64,000 bases of DNA. Source: QZLE01 sp033852075 (lineage in GTDB: Bacteria > Pseudomonadota > Gammaproteobacteria > QZLD01). The stretch lies in the NCBI GenBank assembly GCA_033852075.1, contig JAWSVC010000015.1:1-64000 (forward strand). Direction: 5' to 3'. Under the pieces are notes generated by a model. The model saw nothing but the letters and a program-made list of their open reading frames with translations. It did not search any database and had not been told where the DNA came from. Below, piece by piece: positions 37,065 through 44,033 of this stretch. Position numbers and translations under genes: made by a program. Each line of letters starts with the position of its first letter. Position 1 is the first letter of the stretch.

Positions 37065-37499
37065 GTGGAAGAAAATCAAAATAAGCGCAGAAATTACCTT
37101 ATTAATAAGAATTTTCAATTTCACTATATTGCTGTTCTTATATTGCTTCAGGTTACCGTAGCTGCATGCGTAGGTTTTGTTGTTTCTTACATATTTCTTA
37201 TTGTTTATTCTGGCCCAGCAAATGCCTCTTCTCAAGATACAATTTTATTAATAACATGGGGTTTACTGGTTTTAGTTTGTGGGGGTGTTTTTTGCGCTTG
37301 GGCAATTAAATATACCAATAGAATAGCTGGCCCTATTTTTCACATGAGAAAACTTTTACAAGAAGCTGCTGAAGGAAATATTCCACAACAAGAAGTTAAA
37401 TTCCGCAACAATGACCACTTCAAAGACCTAGAGCAAGATTTAACTAACTGCTTTAAAAAGATGCAAGAATATAAAGACAAAGCAGAGTTAAATTTATAA
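37065..37499 (+). CDS. Two-helix membrane protein with HAMP-like domain
   Basis: About 144 residues. Two membrane helices (about 22-50 and 63-88) flank a short periplasmic loop. Then comes a HAMP-like cytoplasmic segment: YTNRIAGPIFHMRKLLQEAAEGNIP, with a second helix LEQDLTNCFKKMQEYKDKA. There is no kinase, cyclase or chemotaxis output domain. GGAGG at 37052-37056 lies eight bases before the GTG at 37065, which I take as the start; an ATG at 37050 has no ribosome-binding site. It may be a partner subunit for a separate signalling protein. Function unknown. Confidence 0.7.
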   Translation: MEENQNKRRNYLINKNFQFHYIAVLILLQVTVAACVGFVVSYIFLIVYSGPANASSQDTILLITWGLLVLVCGGVFCAWAIKYTNRIAGPIFHMRKLLQEAAEGNIPQQEVKFRNNDHFKDLEQDLTNCFKKMQEYKDKAELNL

Positions 37500-37501
37500 A
37501 A

Positions 37502-38500
37502 TTATTTTTTCTTCTTTTTAGTTTTCATTCCTGCCATATTATGAGGCAGAAGGTTTTTGGCTGCAGCAATAAGCACTAATTGCTCTCTGGACTTAGCCTC
37601 TAACTTTGCTTTTGCCCTATCAATTCTAGCGAAAATAGCTGCTTTAGATATAAAAAGTTTCTCAGCTATAGCATCAACGCTATAGCCTTCTGCAAGTAAT
37701 GCAATAGTATCAATTTCCCTTTTAGATAACCCAGAAGTACCATGTCCTCCCATTTTATCTTGTATCCGGTGAACTGCTGCATATAAAAAATGACCAATAA
37801 GGACCATTGTATCTAATGCTGCAACCACCTTTCTTTTTTTATCTGGAGTAGCTTGCGAAACCGATATAATAAGTCCTCCTAAACAACATCCTCCATGAAT
37901 TGGTATAATTGCAAAATATTGGGCAACATGCTCTGCAAGCTTTGTATAAAAATCCAAAGCAGATTTATCATTATTGCTTCTCGCATGTCTAACTAGGTCT
38001 GAGCTAAAGGCTGGAGCAACATTGTTAAGGCAATAATCCCAGGTCGGATCAATTCTGGCAAACCCCTTATCGCTATATATTTTTGTCCAGGTTGTATCAA
38101 CATCAGTAAGTGTCGTAATAAAAGGTTCTTTACCAACATCGCCCCTAAATTTTTGCATGTAAAAAAAGTTATCCATGCCAAGCTGTTTAATGTATTCCGT
38201 AATACAGTTCCTAATATGCACATATGAAACTGCATTATCCAAACGTTTAATTACATCTGTTGTAGTCAAAATATCCGCATTTTGGGGTTCGAGCTTTTTT
38301 TCTGGCTCATAAAATATATCTTCTAATGATACGTTAAAGATATCTGTGATTTTAACTAAGTGCTCATAATCTGGCTTACACTTGCCTCGCTCCCATTTAT
38401 AAATAGCATGTCTACTTACTCCAACCTGATTAGCTAACCATTGAACAGATTTTCCATCAGATTCACGTAATTCCTTTAATCTTTCGGCAAGAATATTCAT
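37502..38500 (-). CDS. XRE-LuxR fusion transcriptional regulator
   Basis: A 332-residue regulator with two DNA-binding domains. Residues 5-62 are an XRE-type helix-turn-helix (LANQVGVSRHAIYKWERGKCKPD). Residues 90-240 resemble the LuxR autoinducer-binding domain: W138, Y142, D151 and P152 have the same spacing as W57, Y61, D70 and P71 of TraR, but the W85 position is Ser. Residues 257-318 are a LuxR/GerE helix-turn-helix (LSKREIDTIALLAEGYSVDAIAE). The tail is Lys-rich. No luxI-type synthase is in the window. It is divergent from a secreted-protein gene. Confidence 0.8.
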   Translation of the reverse strand: MNILAERLKELRESDGKSVQWLANQVGVSRHAIYKWERGKCKPDYEHLVKITDIFNVSLEDIFYEPEKKLEPQNADILTTTDVIKRLDNAVSYVHIRNCITEYIKQLGMDNFFYMQKFRGDVGKEPFITTLTDVDTTWTKIYSDKGFARIDPTWDYCLNNVAPAFSSDLVRHARSNNDKSALDFYTKLAEHVAQYFAIIPIHGGCCLGGLIISVSQATPDKKRKVVAALDTMVLIGHFLYAAVHRIQDKMGGHGTSGLSKREIDTIALLAEGYSVDAIAEKLFISKAAIFARIDRAKAKLEAKSREQLVLIAAAKNLLPHNMAGMKTKKKKK

Positions 38501-38639
38501 GTGTTTACCATTGGTTTACAATTCATGTGTAAAGTTTAGCTGATCATTTATAGATAGCAAGTGCAACTTATATCAGAATATAAATCATCACCTAGATTAA
38601 TTTTATTATAAAGTTTTAAGGATATTTAAGGACTTAGCC

Positions 38640-39257
38640 ATGAAAAAATTATTAGCCGCTGCCATTACAGTTGTTATGTCTTTTATTTCAAACGTTCAAG
38701 CTTCAGAACTAAAGGAAATGTTACTGGAAGCAATACCTGGTTACTACGCTGAAATTGATAACATGTCAGGAATAGATTATGGTCTGGAAGTTATGACATG
38801 GGGAGCAAAGGTTGAAAACTATATACTCAAGGATAAAAAAACAATTCTAACATTTGATACCAGTAAAATACCGGCAAATGCAACAATCGAATACGTATAT
38901 ATTTATGCTGGCATTAAAGAATTAAATGGCCTTGAGAATTTAACATCAGGTCAACAGCAACAATACATTATGGATAATCTTGTCGCAGAATTTTCACCTA
39001 TTGGTGGTTTTGGGGGCTCATATTTTCCAACTGCATATGACTATTATGCTTATGCTGTTAATAACACCCCTGTAGAATCATATGGTTTCTGGCTTGTAGA
39101 TCAAACAAGTTACGTTAACTTAAATAGATATGGATATACCCAAATAAGAATTGGTTTCAAACAGAATCCGGCTTTAGCCACCATTATTGCAGAGTATAAT
39201 TGGCCTGGTATGGAGCAAACTAATCCACAAATCAAAATAAGATATACCGAAAATTAA
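38640..39257 (+). CDS. Secreted protein of unknown function
   Basis: A 205-residue protein with a Sec signal peptide (MKKLLAAAITVVMSFISNVQA). The mature part is rich in Tyr and beta-prone. Stretches such as ILTFDTSKIPANATIEYVYIYAG and the C-terminal NPQIKIRYTEN recall DNRLRE-type secreted beta domains, in which LRFDLS-IP and PQLVVTY frame a jelly-roll. That link is tentative. It is divergent from the XRE-LuxR regulator, 140 bases apart, and could be its target. ATG 38640 follows AAGGACTTAGCC. Confidence 0.7.
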   Translation: MKKLLAAAITVVMSFISNVQASELKEMLLEAIPGYYAEIDNMSGIDYGLEVMTWGAKVENYILKDKKTILTFDTSKIPANATIEYVYIYAGIKELNGLENLTSGQQQQYIMDNLVAEFSPIGGFGGSYFPTAYDYYAYAVNNTPVESYGFWLVDQTSYVNLNRYGYTQIRIGFKQNPALATIIAEYNWPGMEQTNPQIKIRYTEN

Positions 39258-39348
39258 TTTGCTCTTGGGCTGCAAAACATACACACCGCACACTTAATTT
39301 GCAGCCCATTTACCATTACGCCCTGCAAAGGGATTTTTTATGGCGATG

Positions 39349-40041
39349 TTATCCCAGAGCAAGCTTAACTACATGCGCTGAATGAATTAAAGCTGAATCA
39401 AAGAGTCTTACATTGGTATCTGCATCCTTAACAAGCATAGGTATCTCAGTACATCCAAGAATAACGCCATCAGCTCCTCTATGACGCAGGCTGTTAATAA
39501 CACGAACAAATTCACGCCGAGAGTTATCTATAACCTTTCCAAGGCATAATTCATCAAAAATAATACTGTGAATAATTGCTCTTTCATCTTCTCTGGGAAC
39601 AATTATATCCACCCCTAACTTATCCTTATAACCATCAATAAGAAAATTCTGCTCCATTACAAAATTTGTACCCAACAACCCTGCACATTTGATATTTAAA
39701 TCAGAAAGCTGCTCACCAACAGCATCTACAATATGTACTAATGGCGTATTTATTGAATTCTGAACTAATTCAAACACCTTATGTATCGTATTAGAACATA
39801 TCAGAATATAATCAACACCTGTCTTTTCCAATTTTAATGCGGCATCAATTATAATATTTGCAACTGATTCCCAATCATTTTTAAACATGTATTTTTCTAC
39901 TTCGCCAAAATTCAGACTGCAAATATTAATTTTTGCAGAATTCAAACCACCAAGCTTATTATTAATAAGAGTATTAATGTGGTGATAATAAACCTGTGTT
40001 GATTCCCAACTTAAACCACCAATAAGCCCAATTGTCTTCAT
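39349..40041 (-). CDS. Aspartate/glutamate racemase family protein
   Basis: A cofactor-independent racemase of about 230 residues. It begins KTIGLIGGLSWESTQVYYHHIN, and the two catalytic Cys lie in ILICSNTIHK and ILGCTEIPML. This matches the YgeA/RacX broad-specificity amino-acid racemases rather than MurI. It probably makes D-amino acids for the wall or as signals. ATG 40041 is six bases from AAAGGA; an ATG two codons earlier abuts that site. It is a single gene. Confidence 0.88.
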   Translation of the reverse strand: MKTIGLIGGLSWESTQVYYHHINTLINNKLGGLNSAKINICSLNFGEVEKYMFKNDWESVANIIIDAALKLEKTGVDYILICSNTIHKVFELVQNSINTPLVHIVDAVGEQLSDLNIKCAGLLGTNFVMEQNFLIDGYKDKLGVDIIVPREDERAIIHSIIFDELCLGKVIDNSRREFVRVINSLRHRGADGVILGCTEIPMLVKDADTNVRLFDSALIHSAHVVKLALG

Positions 40042-40112
40042 GTGCATTCCTTTGTAATCTATTTTTAGTCTTGATTTAAGTATAGTCGTTGTATTTCATC
40101 ACTTGCAAACGC

Positions 40113-40143
40113 AAAAAAGGCCCAGCATAATGCTGAGCCTTTT
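40113..40143 (-). terminator. Terminator of the short-chain dehydrogenase gene
   Basis: On the minus strand, AAAAGGCTCAGCA pairs with TGCTGGGCCTTTT (one G-T pair) over a three-base loop and runs into six T bases. Confidence 0.85.
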
Positions 40144-40181
40144 GAATCTTATAGCTATTAAAGTTCGCTAAAAAGCAAAAA

Positions 40182-40973
40182 TTACTTAGCTAGACCACCA
40201 GTCATACAACCAGCAGTGATCTCTAGGCAAGAACCGTCGATCGCTTCATTTTCCATGATGTGCATGATGATAGCAGCGATTTCTGATGGTTCGATAAGAC
40301 GACCTAGGTGAACAGTAGATAGGATACCGTCTAGAGCTTTTTGGTTCATACCTTTAACCATTGGAGTACCAACGTAGCCAGGAGCAACAGAAACAACACG
40401 AATGTTCTTAATGCCTTTCATTTGGAACTCACCAACTAGGATTTTTGGCCATAGAGCAACTGAAGCTTTTGTAGAAGCGTAGTTCATTTGACCAGGAGCA
40501 CCAACTTTATTTACAGAAGAAATTGGGATGATAACACCGTTCCAACCACCGTCTACCATTCTAGAAGCAGCTTCACGAACAGTGATGAAAGAACCAACTA
40601 GGTTTACATCGATAACAGCTTTGAATTGATCTGTGCCCATTACGCGCTTAACTTTTCCAGTTTCTTTGTCTGGAGAAATCATTAGACCATCTTTAATGAT
40701 ACCAGCTGAAGGGATAACAGCATTGATTTGACCGAAAGCTTCGATCGCTGTATCCATAAGTTTTGCAGTATCTTCGTCGCTTGTTACGTTACATACAGAA
40801 GTAGCAACCTCACCACCAGCGTCTTTGATTTCTTGAGCTACGCGATCAAGACCTTCTTGATTCATATCACCAAGAACAACTTTAACACCGTTAGCAGCTA
40901 GATCTTTTGCTAACGCTTCACCGATTCCACTAGCACCACCAGTGATTACAGCTACTGCACCTTTAAGTTCCAT
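40182..40973 (-). CDS. Short-chain dehydrogenase/reductase
   Basis: A 263-residue NAD(P)-dependent oxidoreductase. It has the Rossmann TGGASGIG (about residues 11-18), an acidic residue in VVLGDMNQ suggesting NAD preference, the NNAG position as PSAG, and catalytic Ser, Tyr and Lys in ISSVNKVGAPGQMNYASTK. The substrate is not evident; FabG-like or hydroxyacyl-CoA dehydrogenase roles are both possible. ATG 40973 follows GAGGTG. Codons look strongly optimised compared with neighbours (many GGT, CTT, GTT and GCT), and there is a good promoter and terminator, so expression is probably high. Confidence 0.88.
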   Translation of the reverse strand: MELKGAVAVITGGASGIGEALAKDLAANGVKVVLGDMNQEGLDRVAQEIKDAGGEVATSVCNVTSDEDTAKLMDTAIEAFGQINAVIPSAGIIKDGLMISPDKETGKVKRVMGTDQFKAVIDVNLVGSFITVREAASRMVDGGWNGVIIPISSVNKVGAPGQMNYASTKASVALWPKILVGEFQMKGIKNIRVVSVAPGYVGTPMVKGMNQKALDGILSTVHLGRLIEPSEIAAIIMHIMENEAIDGSCLEITAGCMTGGLAK

Positions 40974-41287
40974 AATTAACACCTCATTTTGTGTTGTTAA
41001 CGATTTGGTTAAAATTTACGGCAGAAACTATACTAGATAATCGACTATAAGTGCAAAAATATGTGAAAAAAATAGCGGTAGTTCACGCTGTTTTCAATGT
41101 ATGATTTTAATTGCCTTTCTAATTCATAACGCTATCGCATTGTTTTTATGGGCTTATTATAAAGTTATATTAAACATACAAGCATAAACTAAAATATAAA
41201 ATTTAATCTTGTTGCCGACAATTTTCGTTACTAAAAATGCAGAAATTTTCTATGGCACATAAGATTAATATCAATACTGCTACTGAC
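40974..41287. other. Intergenic region upstream of the dehydrogenase
   Basis: About 314 bases. The right-hand part lies downstream of the secreted-protein gene on the same strand. Apart from the dehydrogenase promoter near 41027-41056 I see no gene, repeat or clear terminator. Confidence 0.6.
41027..41056 (-). promoter_or_regulatory. Promoter of the short-chain dehydrogenase gene
   Basis: On the minus strand, TTGCAC (41056-41051), an 18-base spacer and TATAGT (41032-41027) make a sigma-70-like promoter with a leader of about 50 bases before ATG 40973. Confidence 0.5.
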
Positions 41288-41710
41288 TCATTGATTAATC
41301 ATAATTTCAACTTGGCGAATAACGTCTTTTAAAGGGAGAGTTATCGCCTTAGCTTCCCCTCTTTTTTTGGCTCTCAACCAGTCTCCAAGCCCCTCTTCAA
41401 ATTCAGGAAGTTTTTCTGTATATCCTATTAATTTAGTCTTGCTAAGATTAAAAGCCTTAATATCAAGAGGTAAATGCATGATAGATTCTGAAACCCCGTC
41501 ATCTGCTGCTGGATCTTTTACATGCAATCCATTTACTGAAACATGAATAACTGAATCATCAATTTGTACAATAATTAATGTTGATTTAGTTTCATTCGGC
41601 CTTGTTTTATATTCCCAAATCTGGCCCACTTTTAATTCTTGTGACAATGCATTAGAACTAATGACACTTAAACACACAAAAATCCCTGATAAAATATATG
41701 CAAAACGCAT
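41288..41710 (-). CDS. Small secreted protein of unknown function
   Basis: A 140-residue protein with a signal peptide (about residues 1-23, ending SNALS). The mature part has the pattern LKVGQIWEYKTRPNETKSTLIIVQID and later LPEFEEGLGDWLRAKKRGEAKAITLPLKDVI. It is a short beta-strand-rich then helical periplasmic protein that I cannot assign. It is divergent from djlA, with a 165-base AT-rich gap. Confidence 0.65.
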   Translation of the reverse strand: MRFAYILSGIFVCLSVISSNALSQELKVGQIWEYKTRPNETKSTLIIVQIDDSVIHVSVNGLHVKDPAADDGVSESIMHLPLDIKAFNLSKTKLIGYTEKLPEFEEGLGDWLRAKKRGEAKAITLPLKDVIRQVEIMINQ

Positions 41711-41875
41711 TTTACTATTTCCTAATATTTGATATAATTCATGACAACATTTTTAATGTTATATAATATTACAAAGATAACAAAAATATTTAAATATAAG
41801 ACTAGTCAATATTTTTAAAGATAAGATAATTTCATAAATTGCAACCATAAAAATAATAATTAAAGGGCAAAACAG

Positions 41876-42691
41876 ATGATTCTTGCGCAAGACTTGGGTA
41901 GAACTTTTGGTTTTTTTACTTTTGGACCTTTTGGAGCCATGTACGGTGGAGCTGTCGGTAAAACGATAGATAATGCTGTTGGTTTTATAAACTCAAATAA
42001 AGATACATACAAAAAAACGGTTAAAAAAGCCATAAGCAGTGACGTACAAAAGATTTTTTTTACCACAACTTTTAGGATAATGGGTGATGTATTCTTAAAA
42101 TGCGGTTTCCATAGGATGAATGAACTAAAGAGACTGCATAATATTATGGAACATATGGAATTAACTATTGAAAATCGCTTAGATGCTGTAAATAACTATT
42201 ATCTTGGACAAAAAAAGGCGTTTAATTCTGAAAACCAAATTAGAAAATTACTTGCAAAATGTGAAGATAATAAACATATACTTAAAATGTTTATTGAAAT
42301 TCAATTGCAAGCTGTTTGTGATGAGTATAACGATTATAATCAAACTGGCATTGAAGCAATTAAACAAGTGGCTGATTTAATAAGCATTTCTGAGCACGAA
42401 CTTAATCAAATACAATCTCTCGTAAAATCATATATAGCTCATGCCAGTAATTCTTCTCAAAAACTCAATAGCTTTCAAGAAGAAAAAAATGCCTATAAAA
42501 TCTTGGGATTAGAAAGAAATGCTCCAATTAAGGAAGTTAAAAGGAATTATAAATTACTAATCAGTCAACATCACCCAGACAAACTTATCGGTAAAGGAAT
42601 GCCGTCAGACATGGCGCATATTGCCACTGAAAAGATTAAAGAAATCAACGAGGCTTATAATCTTATTCTTAAGAAGAAAAAAGCAAATTAA
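41876..42691 (+). CDS. djlA: DjlA-like membrane-anchored J-domain protein
   Basis: Probable DnaK co-chaperone at the inner membrane. An N-terminal Gly-rich hydrophobic segment (FGFFTFGPFGAMYGGAVGKTI) is a likely anchor, comparable with the DjlA transmembrane dimer motif. A helical TerB-like region (about 50-200) follows, and a C-terminal J domain has the HPD triad at residues 233-235 (ISQHHPDKLIGKGMP). The GKGMP after HPDK is characteristic of DjlA. It has 271 residues. It is a single gene. Confidence 0.88.
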   Translation: MILAQDLGRTFGFFTFGPFGAMYGGAVGKTIDNAVGFINSNKDTYKKTVKKAISSDVQKIFFTTTFRIMGDVFLKCGFHRMNELKRLHNIMEHMELTIENRLDAVNNYYLGQKKAFNSENQIRKLLAKCEDNKHILKMFIEIQLQAVCDEYNDYNQTGIEAIKQVADLISISEHELNQIQSLVKSYIAHASNSSQKLNSFQEEKNAYKILGLERNAPIKEVKRNYKLLISQHHPDKLIGKGMPSDMAHIATEKIKEINEAYNLILKKKKAN

Positions 42692-42701
42692 CATCAAATA
42701 C

Positions 42702-43061
42702 TTAGCGTCCACCGTATTGTTTCAATAATCGTATCAGCTTAGTTTTTTTATGTGTTGTTGCCAACCTTAATGGTGTGGAGCCTTTATTCGTTAGAGCATT
42801 AACATCGGCGCCGTTTTTGATTAAATATAAAGCAACATCATATTGCCCTTTAAATGCAGCCCAATGCAAAGCGGTTGCCCCCGTCTTGCTTTTGGAGTTG
42901 ACTTGTATTCCACTTTTTAAAATCTGTTTAACCTCTTCAAGGTCGCCATCTATGGCAGCCTGGTGCAGTGGAGGCTCGGCAAACGGATCTTCTCCGCAAC
43001 TAGAAATCACTCCGGCAGCAACCAGACAACAAATCAATACCATAGTTTTCAACAGTTTCAT
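42702..43061 (-). CDS. Ankyrin-repeat lipoprotein
   Basis: About 119 residues. The N-terminal signal ends in lipobox ISSC (VAAGVISSC), so the mature protein is probably lipid-anchored. Three ankyrin repeats follow: PPLHQAAIDGDLEEVKQILKSG, TALHWAAFKGQYDVALYLIKNG and TPLRLATTHKKTKLIRLLKQYG. It is likely a periplasmic protein-interaction module; partner unknown. ATG 43061 lies six bases after GGAG; an ATG at 43073 would itself overlap that site. Upstream lies an array of hairpins. Confidence 0.82.
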   Translation of the reverse strand: MKLLKTMVLICCLVAAGVISSCGEDPFAEPPLHQAAIDGDLEEVKQILKSGIQVNSKSKTGATALHWAAFKGQYDVALYLIKNGADVNALTNKGSTPLRLATTHKKTKLIRLLKQYGGR

Positions 43062-43077
43062 TGCATGCTCCATGTTA

Positions 43078-43236
43078 TTAACCCGGCAATGAAATATGTC
43101 GGGTTAATGGTGCGGCACATGGATGTGCCGCCATTGGTCGAAGATCAATGTGAGACCAGTAAAATCAAGCATATTCACGCATATGCGCCAGATTTTATTG
43201 GTCGTAGCTCAAATAGTTCAGGAAGAACTATTTGAG
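43078..43236. repeat. Cluster of five adjacent hairpins
   Basis: Consecutive stems: TTAACCCG/CGGGTTAA (43078-43107); GCGGCACA-TGGA-TGTGCCGC (43112-43131); CATTGGTC-GAA-GATCAATG (43132-43150); a 13-base stem at 43154-43166 with 43191-43203, enclosing an inner GCATAT/ATATGC stem; and a perfect 12-base stem CTCAAATAGTTC-AGGAA-GAACTATTTGAG (43208-43236). Together they fill the gap between the ankyrin gene and yceH. This could be a structured RNA, a mobile palindromic repeat or stacked terminators. An open frame crossing it has no coding support. Confidence 0.7.
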
Positions 43237-43353
43237 TGCCAGGTTAATATAAACAAAATATAGCACGAAGATCATGATTTGAATTTACCAATATCTTTTC
43301 TATTAGATACGGTTCCTGTTCTATAATTAGAAAAAACAAACGGAGAATAATTA

Positions 43354-44016
43354 ATGATTGAAGAGTTCAAACTTACTGATATTCAAGCCCGAGTTTTGGG
43401 ATGTCTTATTGAAAAAGCCGTTACCACACCAGACCAATACCCTCTTACACTTAATTCCACCAAGATTGCTTGTAATCAAAAGTCAAATCGTGATCCCGTT
43501 GTTTCATACGATGATAACCAAGTCAGGCAAGCATTAATGCAATTAGAAAACATGAAGCTTGTTCGGCAGATTAGTCCTCACGATAGCAGAGTTGCAAAAT
43601 TTGAGCACCATACTGGTAAGACTCTGGATTTAACTGCTAAGGAAGTGGCTGTTCTTGCTGTTTTAATGCTTAGAGGACCTCAAACGGTCGGCGAACTTAG
43701 AACCAGAACTCAGAGATATCATGATTTTGCTGATTTAAATGATGTTGAAAGAATTATCGGTCGCTTAGAATCTAAAGAACCAAAACCTTTTGTGCAGATA
43801 CTGGGACGTCAACCTGGTCAAAAGGAATGCCGTTACATTCAAACCTTAACCAATTTTGACCCGGAGATGTTTAGCAATTCTCAACCGACAAGTTCAGCTA
43901 TAGCAACTTCCTCTAATAAGGAATCATTAGAGGATTTAAAGAATGAAATTGCTGAATTGAAATCTGAAATAAAAGAACTAAAACAAAGAGTTTATCAAAT
44001 CGAAGGTGGGGGTTAG
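43354..44016 (+). CDS. yceH: YceH family protein (DUF480)
   Basis: A 220-residue conserved protein. It starts FKLTDIQARVLGCLIEKAVTTPDQYPLTLNS, followed by ACNQKSNRDPVV and LDLTAKEVAVLAVLMLRGPQTVGELRTRT, the hallmarks of YceH. Its two winged-helix domains suggest nucleic-acid binding, but the function is not established. The C-terminus ends in a coiled coil (LEDLKNEIAELKSEIKELKQRVYQIEG) that may drive dimer formation. ATG 43354 lies shortly after GGAG. Confidence 0.92.
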   Translation: MIEEFKLTDIQARVLGCLIEKAVTTPDQYPLTLNSTKIACNQKSNRDPVVSYDDNQVRQALMQLENMKLVRQISPHDSRVAKFEHHTGKTLDLTAKEVAVLAVLMLRGPQTVGELRTRTQRYHDFADLNDVERIIGRLESKEPKPFVQILGRQPGQKECRYIQTLTNFDPEMFSNSQPTSSAIATSSNKESLEDLKNEIAELKSEIKELKQRVYQIEGGG

Positions 44017-44033
44017 CCGTCGCTATTTTGATT

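Noticed and set aside
36960..37235. 91-codon minus-strand frame over the small RNA and HAMP gene
   Set aside because: It runs antisense to the membrane-protein gene and through the terminator; no ribosome-binding site or plausible protein sequence.
42963..43235. 90-codon plus-strand frame across the hairpin array
   Set aside because: It overlaps the ankyrin gene antisense and then follows the hairpins; composition reflects the palindromes, not a protein.
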